In this document: positions 16,064 through 25,208 of the stretch, piece by piece
Layout of the letters: each line of letters begins with the position of its first letter
Position numbering within the stretch: the first letter of the stretch is position 1
From: Christensenella tenuis
GTDB taxonomy: Bacteria > Bacillota > Clostridia > Christensenellales > Christensenellaceae
DNA: 64,000 bases
Assembly (NCBI RefSeq): GCF_014287795.1
Contig: NZ_JACOON010000001.1
Span: forward strand, 496,001 to 560,000
Reading direction: 5' to 3'
Notes under the pieces: model-generated
What the model was told of the DNA's origin: nothing
Seen by the model: the letters and a program-made list of their open reading frames with translations, nothing else
Database searches by the model: none
Program-made: the position numbers and the translations under genes

Positions 16064-17569
16064 CTAGAGCGGAAGCACGCCGTGTTTTTTCGGCAGCTTA
16101 TTTTCCCGTTTTGAAATCGTCATTTCAAGTGCGGCGATAAGAATCTGACGGGTATGCGCCGGTTCGATTACGTCGTCGATTACGCCTTGTGCCGCAGCCT
16201 GCCATGGATTCGCATATTCCGCAATATATTTTTCTTTCATTTGTGCTTTCGCGGCAACTCCGTCTTCCGCTTTGCTGATTTCATCTTCATACAGGACCAG
16301 CGCGCCCGCTTCGGAAGGCATCGAGGAAATTTCCGCATCCGGCCATGCATAAACCAGGTCTGCGCCGAGCGCTTTGGGACACATTACGGCAAACCCGTCC
16401 CCTATCGCCTTTCCCGTCACAAGGGTAAGCTTAGGAATTCCTGCCTGCGCATACGCAGAAATCAAGCGGGCTGCATTCTGAATCAGCGAATCCTGTTCTG
16501 CCTCCACATCAAATTTCGTACCGCCGCAGTTTACAAGTGTCACTGCCGGAATATTAAATGCATCGAGAAGCTCCACAAACCGCGCAGCTTTTCTGGCGCC
16601 CGCACCTGTGAGATTCGTGTCTGCATTGGCAATAAAGCCGCATACGTTCCCGTTAATCCTGCCAAAAGCAAGAACTACATCAGGAGCATAAGCAGATTGC
16701 AGCTCAAGCATATCGCCCCCGTCGCAAACTGCGGAAATGACTGCCCGTGCATCATAAGTTTCTTCTCCCGTAAACGGAAGTTGCCTGTTAAGATCGTCGC
16801 CCGTCATCTCATAAGGAGCTTCATCGAGGTTGTTCGACGGCAGAAATGAAATGAGTTTTTTCACAGTTCCAGCACATTCTTCTTCATTTACGCATGCAAA
16901 TTGTGCAAGGCCAGTTTTTTCCGCATGATTTTTCGCTCCGAAAAATTCCTGCGCTTCAATCCCTTTTCCCAAGGCTGAAGCATAAATCTGTGGGCCATGC
17001 AGCGCAACCGTTGAAATTCCATCAACCATCAATGTAAAATCAGAGACTGCCGTAATATACGCCGCCGTGCCGATACAAGGCCCGGCTACAACCGTAATGG
17101 TCGGCACCACGCCTGAAATTTCACTATACTTATCGAGAATTGCCGCCGTACTTCCAATTGCCGCAATTCCTTCTGAAATACGTGCACCGCCCGAGTCAAG
17201 CACGCCGATAACCGGTACGCCATTTTTCGCAGCCATATCCATGACCTTGATAATTTTGGATGCATGCGCTGCGGAAAGCGATCCTGAAAGGACCGTATAG
17301 TCCTGCGCATAGATGAATACCGCCCGGTCTGAAATTGTTCCGTAGCCGCATACGACACCCTCTCCCGTTTCGCTTGCAGCCTCAAATCTCGGTGTTGCAA
17401 ACGTACGCTTTACAAACTTTTCGATTTCAACAAAACTACCCTCGTCGAGCAGGTTGCTGATTCTCTCTCGCGCAGTCTTTTTTCCGGCGGCGTGCTGAGC
17501 CTGAACGTTCTGCTCGTTCCCCGCAAGAACATCTGCGTTCTTTTGCCTGAGCTCTTCCAGTTTGCCCAT
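16064..17569 (-). CDS. mmdA: Acyl-CoA carboxyltransferase (methylmalonyl-CoA decarboxylase alpha / PccB-like)
   Basis: Transfers a carboxyl group between an acyl-CoA ester (methylmalonyl/propionyl-CoA type) and biotin. The 501-residue protein has two crotonase-fold halves with VIGVLDSGGARISEGI and VAGPCIGTAAYITAVSDF in the first and GFIANADTNLTGAGARKAARFVELLD and VTLVNCGGTKFD in the second. Usual family length is about 510. First gene of the cluster, preceded by TGGAGG. The NCGGTKFD segment differs from the more usual DVPGFLPG of propionyl-CoA carboxylases, so the acyl-CoA substrate is uncertain. Confidence 0.85.
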   Translation of the reverse strand: MGKLEELRQKNADVLAGNEQNVQAQHAAGKKTARERISNLLDEGSFVEIEKFVKRTFATPRFEAASETGEGVVCGYGTISDRAVFIYAQDYTVLSGSLSAAHASKIIKVMDMAAKNGVPVIGVLDSGGARISEGIAAIGSTAAILDKYSEISGVVPTITVVAGPCIGTAAYITAVSDFTLMVDGISTVALHGPQIYASALGKGIEAQEFFGAKNHAEKTGLAQFACVNEEECAGTVKKLISFLPSNNLDEAPYEMTGDDLNRQLPFTGEETYDARAVISAVCDGGDMLELQSAYAPDVVLAFGRINGNVCGFIANADTNLTGAGARKAARFVELLDAFNIPAVTLVNCGGTKFDVEAEQDSLIQNAARLISAYAQAGIPKLTLVTGKAIGDGFAVMCPKALGADLVYAWPDAEISSMPSEAGALVLYEDEISKAEDGVAAKAQMKEKYIAEYANPWQAAAQGVIDDVIEPAHTRQILIAALEMTISKRENKLPKKHGVLPL

Positions 17570-17616
17570 TATGATACCTCCACATTAAAAATTTAAAATA
17601 AAAACAAAGTTACACA

Positions 17617-17666
17617 TGTCCGGACAAACGTCCAGCCAGTCTGAATACCATATGTTCGATGCGAAC
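17617..17666. promoter_or_regulatory. Inverted repeats upstream of the decarboxylase cluster
   Basis: The 188-base gap before mmdA holds two palindromes: TGTCCGGACA (17617-17626, perfect) and GTTCG-ATG-CGAAC (17654-17666). They could be operators controlling the cluster, but I recognise no regulator match and no clear promoter. Confidence 0.35.
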
Positions 17667-17757
17667 GTGCCGGTAATCATTTGTGTAATTAAAAATTTAT
17701 CCTACTTATACAAATTCAACACGTACCCTTCACATCCCTGCCAAAAATATTATTTTT

Positions 17758-18477
17758 TTACAAAGAAATAAATTTCTTTAAATAAGCCACCTCTTCGTCT
17801 GTCAGCATACGATAGGTACCTTTCCGTAAATTTCCCAACTTAATATCCCCAACAGCGACGCGTTTCAAGTAGCATACATTTTTTTCAATTGCAGCAAACA
17901 TCCTGCGCACCTGCCGGTTTTTTCCTTCGGTGATAACGCACAGTACTTCACTGCGGTCTTTTCCGGCGGAAAGAAGCTTCAAGATGCAGGGCGCCGTTTT
18001 ATATCCGTCATCCAGCACAATTCCCTTGGCAAGTTGTGCGAGTTCTTCTTCTGTCACCTCAGAATCCACCACTGCCAAATATTTTTTCGGAACATTATGG
18101 CGCGGGTGCGTAAGCGCATTGGTAAGCGCGCCGTCGTTCGTCATTAAAAGCAAACCTTCCGTTGTGAAATCAAGACGCCCAACAGGATAGAGCCGCTCTT
18201 TCACATCTTTTACATATTGCATGACCGTTTTCCGGCCACTTTCGTCATGACAGGTTGATACGCACCCTGCCGGCTTATTGAGCATCAGGTAAACTTTCCT
18301 TTTCATAGGTTTTACAGGCTTATTCAAATACTTCACCACATCTTTTTCAGGATCGACGAGATAACCCATTTCACGTATTGTCTTCCCGTTTACCTCAACG
18401 CGGCCCGCCGCAATTAATTCTTCCGCTTTCCGGCGTGAAGCAATTCCTGCATCTGCTAAAAATTTTTGTAATCTCAT
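17758..18477 (-). CDS. rluB: Pseudouridine synthase RluB/RsuA family
   Basis: Makes pseudouridine in rRNA (23S position 2605 for RluB). The 239-residue protein has an N-terminal S4 RNA-binding domain (MRLQKFLADAGIASRRKAEE) and the catalytic segment PVGRLDFTTEGLLLMTNDG with the nucleophilic Asp, then GKNRQVRRMF. It is next to scpB, as in B. subtilis, supporting RluB over RsuA. Confidence 0.93.
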   Translation of the reverse strand: MRLQKFLADAGIASRRKAEELIAAGRVEVNGKTIREMGYLVDPEKDVVKYLNKPVKPMKRKVYLMLNKPAGCVSTCHDESGRKTVMQYVKDVKERLYPVGRLDFTTEGLLLMTNDGALTNALTHPRHNVPKKYLAVVDSEVTEEELAQLAKGIVLDDGYKTAPCILKLLSAGKDRSEVLCVITEGKNRQVRRMFAAIEKNVCYLKRVAVGDIKLGNLRKGTYRMLTDEEVAYLKKFISL

Positions 18478-18503
18478 AATTCTTTCTCCATAAAAAACAG
18501 CCT

Positions 18504-19040
18504 TTATTCCAGGCTGTCTTGTTCCAGTTCCTCAAAGTCTATTTTGGGAAGTTCCTCTAGCGACGATATCCCAAAATGCCGTAAGAATTCATCTGTCGTC
18601 GCAAAAAGAGAAGGTCTCCCAAGGACGTCTTTTTTCCCAATAACATGAATCAATCCTTTTTCAACAAGCGTTGTCACCGCATAATTCGAACGCACACCCC
18701 TTATTTCATCAATTTCAGAACGTGTTACAGGCTGCTTATAGGCAATAATGCTTAACGCTTCGAGCACCGATTTGGAAAGCGACATATGCTCATCCGGAGC
18801 AAGCAGGGTTTTGATATAATCCGCATATTTTGGATTCGTGCAGAGCTGTATTTTATCACCCACGCGCGTGAGCAGCAGGCCCTCTCCACGGTTCTTTTTT
18901 TCTTCCAGGATTTCCTGTATGAGAATATCCAGCTCATCGGGATCCATGCCGAACAGTTCCGCGAAAACCGATATTTCAACGGCATCGCCGGCGACGAACA
19001 GGGCGGCCATTACCGCCCCGCATATTTCATTCTTGTTCAA
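18504..19040 (-). CDS. scpB: Segregation and condensation protein B
   Basis: Winged-helix partner of the SMC-ScpA condensin that organises the chromosome. The 178-residue protein carries two winged-helix domains (ALSIIAYKQPVTRSEIDEIR is the family signature). It appears to start at TTG (19040), overlapping the scpA stop in a TTGA junction, with a G-rich ribosome site upstream, so ScpA and ScpB synthesis are coupled. Confidence 0.94.
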   Translation of the reverse strand: MNKNEICGAVMAALFVAGDAVEISVFAELFGMDPDELDILIQEILEEKKNRGEGLLLTRVGDKIQLCTNPKYADYIKTLLAPDEHMSLSKSVLEALSIIAYKQPVTRSEIDEIRGVRSNYAVTTLVEKGLIHVIGKKDVLGRPSLFATTDEFLRHFGISSLEELPKIDFEELEQDSLE

Positions 19041-19777
19041 CCTGTATTCCCCCCATCACGGTACATCAATGCAATATCTGCAAATGCTTTATTTTGCCGG
19101 ACTGCCAGCCGCCCCACATGCCACAGTTCCAAAAGCGCAACAAATGTTACGGCAATTTCCATATGGGTTGACTGCTCTTCAAACAAAGAAAAAAAGGAAA
19201 CTTTTTTTTCACTTCGGAGCCGTTCCAATATTTTCTTTTTTTGCACCCGGATGCTGAATGTATCCTGGCGTATCTCTACTCTGCGCCGTTCCTCCGGCTC
19301 TTTCTTTCTGTTTTTTAAAAGTTCGAGGAAAGCCATATAAAGTGCGTCCGCATCGCTTCCTTCGATAAATATCTCCTGCTCGATATCTACAAGCTCCTCC
19401 GGCAGTTTATAGTAGATTCCTTTCGCCCCGCGTTCCATTTCTCCAAGGCGTTCCCCTGCCTCTTTATAAAGTTTATAGGCGCGCAGGCGCTCAATTAATT
19501 CCGTTTCCGGATCAACGAAATCTTCGTCTTCCAGTTCTTCCCGCTTCGCCGGCAAAAGTGCACGCGATTTGATGTACAAAAGCGTTGCCGCCATATTGAG
19601 AAATTCACTGGCCCTGTCCATATCAAGTTCGCCGATCTGATCCATATAAACCAGATATTGCTCTGTAATCTCCGAAACAAAAATATCCTGCAAATCAATT
19701 TTTGCCTTGCTGATCAGATGCAGGAGCAGGTCGAGCGGCCCTTCAAATTGGGCAAGTTTAACAGTATACGGCATCAT
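19037..19777 (-). CDS. scpA: Segregation and condensation protein A
   Basis: Kleisin subunit that bridges the SMC heads. The 246-residue protein opens with VKLAQFEGPLDLLLHLISKA, the family signature, and has the predicted N- and C-terminal head-binding regions separated by a charged middle (LPAKREELEDEDFVDPETEL). Two adjacent ATG codons (19777 and 19774) are possible starts. Confidence 0.94.
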   Translation of the reverse strand: MMPYTVKLAQFEGPLDLLLHLISKAKIDLQDIFVSEITEQYLVYMDQIGELDMDRASEFLNMAATLLYIKSRALLPAKREELEDEDFVDPETELIERLRAYKLYKEAGERLGEMERGAKGIYYKLPEELVDIEQEIFIEGSDADALYMAFLELLKNRKKEPEERRRVEIRQDTFSIRVQKKKILERLRSEKKVSFFSLFEEQSTHMEIAVTFVALLELWHVGRLAVRQNKAFADIALMYRDGGNTG

Positions 19778-19784
19778 TCAAGTC

Positions 19785-20429
19785 CTACAAAAACAATCCA
19801 AAGAACGGAGTATAAACATCATAGACCAACCATGTCGTAAAGGTTCCCAGAATCATGCTGGTAACATTCGTCAGGATCAAAATCAGTAGAATAATAAAGC
19901 CATAACGGTACAGTATGTTAATTACTCCTGAAGCCTTATGAGGCAAAAAGCTGTTCAAAACCTGGAAACCGTCAAGCGGCGGAATAGGCAAAAGATTGAA
20001 AATCCCCAACGTGATGTTCAGTATGACAATCGGCATCATAATGTTGGCAAATATCTCATTGGTGAAGCCTAATTTGTAATAAACCAGGAAAAAAATTGCA
20101 AATGCAATAAAAGACATAATAAAATTCGCAATAATACCGGATAAGGAAACCAGTACATTATCCCTTTTCGGATGTTTGAAATTACGCGAATTGACCGGAA
20201 CCGGTTTGGCCCATCCAAACCGGAATAGCAGCAAACAAATCGTCCCGATCGGATCCAGGTGCTTCACCGGATCAAGCGTCATTCTCCCCAAATTGCGTGC
20301 CGTCGGATCTCCGCACTTATAAGCAGCAAACGCATGCGCATACTCGTGGATTGAAAGCGCCAAAAGCACAGCGGGAATACTGTACAAAAGCCCCATCCAG
20401 TAATTTGGATCGGTAAAATAACTAAACAT
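19785..20429 (-). CDS. Site-2-protease-like M50 membrane metalloprotease
   Basis: Intramembrane zinc protease of unknown target. The 214-residue protein has about five to six membrane helices, the zinc motif HEYAHAF (near residue 30) and the second metal ligand motif PIPPLDGFQVL (near 150). It resembles B. subtilis YwhC/ short S2P forms without a PDZ domain. GAGG precedes the ATG; scpA starts seven bases downstream of its stop. Confidence 0.9.
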   Translation of the reverse strand: MFSYFTDPNYWMGLLYSIPAVLLALSIHEYAHAFAAYKCGDPTARNLGRMTLDPVKHLDPIGTICLLLFRFGWAKPVPVNSRNFKHPKRDNVLVSLSGIIANFIMSFIAFAIFFLVYYKLGFTNEIFANIMMPIVILNITLGIFNLLPIPPLDGFQVLNSFLPHKASGVINILYRYGFIILLILILTNVTSMILGTFTTWLVYDVYTPFFGLFL

Positions 20430-20515
20430 AAGAATACCTCATTTTTTTGTTGTTTAATCGCCTTTTGCTTTTAAACATATGAATCAATTTTAACACGTTT
20501 CGTGCAGTTAGGCCA

Positions 20516-21331
20516 TCACAATTTTTTCAGAAAACCGTCCACAAGCGCACACATCCGTGAAGCGACCATTTTCCCCGCCTCAAGAACTTCTTCCATGGTA
20601 AGCGCATGCTTGGCAACCCCTGCCGCCAGATTGCTGATACATGAAATGGCAACAGTTTCCGCTCCCGCATGGGACGCAGCGACTGCCTCGTGTACAGTAG
20701 ACATCCCCACCGCATCCGCGCCGAGTACGCGAAGGGCGCGAATCTCGGCGGGCGTTTCGTAAGAAGGGCCGACCATATAACCGTACACGCCGTGCTGCAA
20801 TGCAATCCCTTCCTGCTCCGCAATTTCGTCTATCATTTTATTGAGCCGTTTGGAGTAAGCAAAAGACATATCCGGAAAACGCGGGCCAAGTTCATCAATA
20901 TTCGGGCCGGTGAGTGCATTATTTGCAGAAAAATTAATATGATCCGTGATTAACATCAGATCCCCGGCGGTAAAATCCGTATTAATCCCCCCGGCCGCAT
21001 TCGTAAGTACCACATACCTCGCGCCAAGCATCAGCAATGTACGCAGCGGCACTACCGTTTCTGCCGCCTGATATCCTTCATAACAATGAAAGCGTCCCGA
21101 AAGCAAAGCAATTTTTTTTCCCGCTTTACATCCAAAGGTCAATTTCCCCGCATGTCCGGGTGCGGTTGAAACTGGAAAGCCTGGAATTTCGGCATAGAGA
21201 AACTCTGCCTCAACCTCTTCTACTGTGTTCCCATAATCTCCAAGACCTGAGCCGAGTACGATCACAACCTCCGGTCTGAAATCCGTTTTCGATTCGATAT
21301 AGTTTTTTGCAATTGTCAGCCGTTCCTTCAT
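20516..21331 (-). CDS. punA: Purine-nucleoside phosphorylase
   Basis: Splits purine (deoxy)nucleosides with phosphate, for salvage. The start at 21331 gives 271 residues from MKERLTIAKNYIESK; the in-frame region before it belongs to the upstream spo0A gene. Motifs VLGSGLGDYG (phosphate loop), GRFHCYEGY, VLTNAAGGIN and GADAVGMSTVHEAVAASH mark the trimeric PNP class. It follows spo0A by 13 bases, so it is read with it. Confidence 0.94.
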   Translation of the reverse strand: MKERLTIAKNYIESKTDFRPEVVIVLGSGLGDYGNTVEEVEAEFLYAEIPGFPVSTAPGHAGKLTFGCKAGKKIALLSGRFHCYEGYQAAETVVPLRTLLMLGARYVVLTNAAGGINTDFTAGDLMLITDHINFSANNALTGPNIDELGPRFPDMSFAYSKRLNKMIDEIAEQEGIALQHGVYGYMVGPSYETPAEIRALRVLGADAVGMSTVHEAVAASHAGAETVAISCISNLAAGVAKHALTMEEVLEAGKMVASRMCALVDGFLKKL

Positions 21332-21344
21332 ATTTTTTCCTTTC

Positions 21345-22091
21345 TTATTCCTGCTGCGAAAGTATTTTCTCTGCAAGCGTCGCAATAAATTCGCTGTTTG
21401 TCGGTTTTCCTTTTTCAGGACTGATTGTATAACCAAAGTATTCATAAAATGCTTCGGTATCGCCGCGCGTAGCAGCCGTTTCAATCGCATGCCTGATGTT
21501 GCGTTCTACACATTTGATAGTGGAGGCATACTTTCGGGCAAGCGGTTCATATACGTTGAAGTTGAGCGGACGCGCTTTCGCCGGATCCATACATATCATA
21601 AGCAGTGCTTCACGCAACAATTTATATCCTTTGATATTGACCGGAACACCCAATTTTTTAAGTGCAACGGAAATCTTCCCGGCAAGCAGCTGATCGCTTT
21701 CGGCAGGCACTATTCTCCTTTCTTCCTGTTGATCCGCTGCTTCGAGAATTCGTTCAACAAAATACTTTTTGATATAGGGCTTCACGATCACATATGCCGC
21801 TTCCAGTTCGAATGCCTTTTTGATAATAAGGTCCTGATTCATTGGCGTCAGGACAATTTTAATCACATTTTTATCTGCAAGCATGTGTTCCATAAGTGCA
21901 AAACCGTCATATCCCGGTAAAATTGCCTCTACAAGAACCAGGTCCGGGTGATATTTGTCATAAAGCTCCAAGGCCTTCCCGCCATTGGTGGTACATAAAA
22001 AAGAAGCCGATTCCTCCCTAAGCATCTCTTTGATTTGGTTTATGTAATCATTGTTTTGTTCAACAATCAATGTACGCCTGAACCTTGCCAA
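21345..22091 (-). CDS. spo0A: Spo0A-like response regulator with altered receiver
   Basis: Spo0A is the master regulator of sporulation and stationary phase. The 248-residue product keeps the Spo0A DNA-binding domain almost intact (IKGYKLLREALLMIC, VERNIRHAIETAATRG recognition region, FGYTISPEKGKPTNSEFIA). The receiver domain is degenerate: the phosphoacceptor Asp is Glu 55 (DLVLVEAILPG against DVLVLDIIMPH in B. subtilis) and the acidic pair is Glu 11-Gln 12, while Thr 82 and Lys 104 remain. The start is TTG with GGAGG six bases before. It follows recN directly; spoIVB, usually between, is absent. It may act without phosphorylation. Confidence 0.9.
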   Translation of the reverse strand: MARFRRTLIVEQNNDYINQIKEMLREESASFLCTTNGGKALELYDKYHPDLVLVEAILPGYDGFALMEHMLADKNVIKIVLTPMNQDLIIKKAFELEAAYVIVKPYIKKYFVERILEAADQQEERRIVPAESDQLLAGKISVALKKLGVPVNIKGYKLLREALLMICMDPAKARPLNFNVYEPLARKYASTIKCVERNIRHAIETAATRGDTEAFYEYFGYTISPEKGKPTNSEFIATLAEKILSQQE

Positions 22092-22106
22092 TGCAAACCT
22101 CCGTTT

Positions 22107-23816
22107 TTACCCTTTGAATGCTCTTTTGATCTTCTCTGCATTCTGCCGCAGTTCCCCTGCATATTTCAGGGCATTTTCGGTTTCAATCCCCCCTGCAAGG
22201 CGTGCAATCTCATCCGTGATATTTGCTCCCTCAAGCCGTGCGACATTCGTATGCGTCGCTCCATCCGCAGAATATTTACGAATCAAAAAGTTCGCGTCCG
22301 CCATGGCTGCAATTTGCGGAAGATGCGTCACACAAATTACTTGACGCGACCGTGAAATCGAGGCCATTTTCTCGGAAACGACCAAGGCCATCCTTCCGCT
22401 GATTCCCGTATCAATTTCGTCAAAAATCAAAGTGGAAATATCCTCCGAACCTGCGGAAATATTTTTGAAAGCAAGCATCACCCTCGATATTTCACCACCG
22501 GAAGCAGTCTTAGATAGCGGCTTTAAAGGTTCCCCTTCATTCGTCGAGAGATAAAATTCCATTTCATCGATCCCGTCCCTATGCCAAACAGTTTCTTTTC
22601 TTCCGGGAAGCGGGGCAAATTTTGCTTCAAAGTTTGCTCCCGGCATTCCGAGATCATTCAATTCTTTCAAAACAGCGGCGGAAAGCTTTTTTGCCGCTTC
22701 TTTGCGCAGGCCAGACAATGCCTGGTATTCTGCATATAACTGATCCTGTATCCCAATAATTTCAGAAGTCAGCCGTGCCGCTTCTTCCTCCGCATGCTGC
22801 ATTTTTTCGAGCTTTTGTTGCGCATCTGTGCAAAAAGCCAAAATTTCCTTTTCGGAATTTCCGTATTTCCTCTTCAACCCTCCTAAAAGGTCGATTCGTT
22901 CTTCAATTTCAGTCTGACGCTGTTCGTCAAATACGATTGATTCAGAAAAACCGCGCAGATCGTGCGCACACTCTTCTAAAACAAATGCACTCTCCTGAAG
23001 GCGTTCTGCCGTTTTCTCATAGGCGGCATCATATATAGCAATTTGCGATAGCAAACGAACGGCATCCTGTACAAGTGAAAGTGCGCTGCCGCCTTCTTCG
23101 CCGCCAAGGTACAGCTCCGCATATCCATTGGAAAGCGTTTGGGCAATAAATTGCGCATGATTCAGCTTCTCGCGCTCGTCCCTCAGTGCATCCTCTTCTC
23201 CCGCAAAAATCTTTGCTTCCGTGATTTCCTGTATTTGGAAAGACAAAAGATCCATACTCCGCATACGTTCTCTTTCATCCCCGCCCGTTTCATCAAGCTG
23301 CCGCTGCACATTTTTCAGCCGCGTATACAACTGGGCAATCCGTCCTTTGGCTTCCTTCGCTTTTTTTCCGCAGTAATTATCCAGAAAAAGTATATGGTTT
23401 TTGGCATATAACAATGATTGGTGCTCGTGCTGTCCGTGAAGATCTACAATTCGATCCATCAGCGTCTTCAGTGTAGCAAGGCTTACCACGGTTCCATTTA
23501 TTCGGCATACATTCTTACCGGAGACAGACAGATCACGGGAAATAATTAATTCGTCGTCTGCTTCAAGTTCATTTTCATCAAAAAAATCCGCGAACGCCGC
23601 AGAATCAATACAAATATTCGCTTCAACATGCGCTTTTTCCTGTCCGCTGCGGATAAGCTCCCTGTCTGCGCGTTCTCCCAGTAAAAGGTTCATAGAATCG
23701 ACTACAATTGATTTTCCCGCACCTGTTTCTCCTGAGAGGACATTGAGACCATTGCCGAATTCAATATTCAGTTCGTCTATCAAGGCGATATTTTTCACCG
23801 TAAGACTCTGTATCAT
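22107..23816 (-). CDS. recN: DNA repair protein RecN
   Basis: SMC-like ATPase for double-strand break repair. The 569-residue protein has Walker A GETGAGKSIVVDSM (about 30-43), a long coiled-coil middle, the signature TASGGEISRVMLAFK and Walker B LIFDEIDTGISG, followed by QVICVTHLPQIAAMAD. It lies between argR and spo0A, the conserved Firmicutes order; no strong ribosome site is seen. Confidence 0.96.
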   Translation of the reverse strand: MIQSLTVKNIALIDELNIEFGNGLNVLSGETGAGKSIVVDSMNLLLGERADRELIRSGQEKAHVEANICIDSAAFADFFDENELEADDELIISRDLSVSGKNVCRINGTVVSLATLKTLMDRIVDLHGQHEHQSLLYAKNHILFLDNYCGKKAKEAKGRIAQLYTRLKNVQRQLDETGGDERERMRSMDLLSFQIQEITEAKIFAGEEDALRDEREKLNHAQFIAQTLSNGYAELYLGGEEGGSALSLVQDAVRLLSQIAIYDAAYEKTAERLQESAFVLEECAHDLRGFSESIVFDEQRQTEIEERIDLLGGLKRKYGNSEKEILAFCTDAQQKLEKMQHAEEEAARLTSEIIGIQDQLYAEYQALSGLRKEAAKKLSAAVLKELNDLGMPGANFEAKFAPLPGRKETVWHRDGIDEMEFYLSTNEGEPLKPLSKTASGGEISRVMLAFKNISAGSEDISTLIFDEIDTGISGRMALVVSEKMASISRSRQVICVTHLPQIAAMADANFLIRKYSADGATHTNVARLEGANITDEIARLAGGIETENALKYAGELRQNAEKIKRAFKG

Positions 23817-23834
23817 TTGCGCGTCACTTTCTTT

Positions 23835-24287
23835 TTATCTGTTCACCATCTTAGAAAAACGTTCCACAATCTCTTCTGCTGTTTGTTCTGAAGTCGTGGC
23901 AATAAAGATCGTATTGTCACCCGCGAGCGTTCCCAGGACTCCGGCATAATGGAGACTGTCTACAACCTCTGCCGCTGCATTTGCACTTCCTGAAAGCGTC
24001 TTGATCACCACAAGATTCATTGCGCTTTCAATCGAAACCACCGTATCCCTGAAAATGCGCATCAGGATATCCATGTCATTCCCTTTATTTTTTTTATTAT
24101 CTGCATATTTATACGCCCCTGATGACGATTGCACCTTAATGAGATGGAGCTCTTTGATATCCCGTGAGATAGTCGCCTGGGTTACTTTGTACCCCGCTTC
24201 ATTCAAAAGGACTACCAGTTCCTCTTGCGTTTCTACCTCGTTGTTCTCGATAATTTCTAAAATTTTGTTCTGTCTTTTGGATTTCAT
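23835..24287 (-). CDS. argR: Arginine repressor ArgR
   Basis: Hexameric arginine-dependent regulator of arginine synthesis and breakdown. The start at 24287 (MKSKRQNKILEIIENN) gives 150 residues and has AGGAG eight bases upstream. A winged helix (VTQATISRDIKELHLIK, about 36-52) is followed by the arginine-binding domain with GTLAGDNTIFIA. It is 11 bases downstream of nadK. Confidence 0.95.
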   Translation of the reverse strand: MKSKRQNKILEIIENNEVETQEELVVLLNEAGYKVTQATISRDIKELHLIKVQSSSGAYKYADNKKNKGNDMDILMRIFRDTVVSIESAMNLVVIKTLSGSANAAAEVVDSLHYAGVLGTLAGDNTIFIATTSEQTAEEIVERFSKMVNR

Positions 24288-24298
24288 GGCAAAAACTC

Positions 24299-25141
24299 CT
24301 ATTTTTTCGGACCGCTCCACTGCGCGAGCTTATCTTTCAATTGTGGAAAAAACATATCATTTGTGAACCGCAAAAATTTTGCTTTCATTTCCGAGCGCTG
24401 AATCATCACTCTGTCCGCGCTGTTTAAATATTGCACTTCCTGGCCATCCGCCGAGAAAGTTACATTCTCTTCCCCATCATGCGGGCACACCATGATCGTA
24501 TCGCTGTATTTTGTCACAATGCTGCGTGCGTAAAGCGAATGCGGGCACATAGGAGTAATTAACATGCAGCTCACATTTGGCGCAATAATCGGTCCGCCTG
24601 CCGACAGGGAATACGCTGTTGATCCCGTAGGAGTTGCAACGATAAGTCCGTCGCCATTATAAAACTCCGCAAGCGTCCCATTCACATAAAGGTCAAGCTG
24701 CACCATATGCGTACGGTTAATTTTTGTAATGATAAAATCATTGAGCGCAATAAACGGTCTGCCCTCGCCGTTGATCTTCGCTTCGAGCATCATACGCTCA
24801 TCAATCACATAATCGCCCCGCTTGACATGCCTGATCATTTTTTCCACATCAGGAAGGTTGATTTCACTCATAAAACCAAGATGTCCGATATTAATTCCTA
24901 CCAGCGGCAAACCGAACGAGACATACTTGCGGGCCGCGCGAAGAATAGTTCCGTCTCCGCCTAAAATAAAAAGTGCATCCGCCTTGCTCGCGTCCGTGTA
25001 TTCAGCGAGGTTCAACAACGAAGCTGTATCCGAATCATAACAAATACTGCACCCGGCGAGTTCAAGCGCACTGATCACTTTCCCTGTTGCCTGGAGGCCC
25101 GGGTCCTTGTCTTTATTCGTATAAATACCGATTCTCAGCAT
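24299..25141 (-). CDS. nadK: NAD kinase
   Basis: Phosphorylates NAD to NADP. The start at 25141 (MLRIGIYTNK) gives 280 residues and has GGAGG seven bases before. Motifs ALFILGGDGTILRAAR (GGDG) and GDGLIVATPTGSTAYSLSAGG are diagnostic. It lies between tlyA and argR, as usual in Clostridia. Confidence 0.96.
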   Translation of the reverse strand: MLRIGIYTNKDKDPGLQATGKVISALELAGCSICYDSDTASLLNLAEYTDASKADALFILGGDGTILRAARKYVSFGLPLVGINIGHLGFMSEINLPDVEKMIRHVKRGDYVIDERMMLEAKINGEGRPFIALNDFIITKINRTHMVQLDLYVNGTLAEFYNGDGLIVATPTGSTAYSLSAGGPIIAPNVSCMLITPMCPHSLYARSIVTKYSDTIMVCPHDGEENVTFSADGQEVQYLNSADRVMIQRSEMKAKFLRFTNDMFFPQLKDKLAQWSGPKK

Positions 25142-25208
25142 GATACAGCCTCCGCTTTTCTCTCTGTCATTCTGTTTTATTATACATAAAAATGCATAGA
25201 TATACAAG

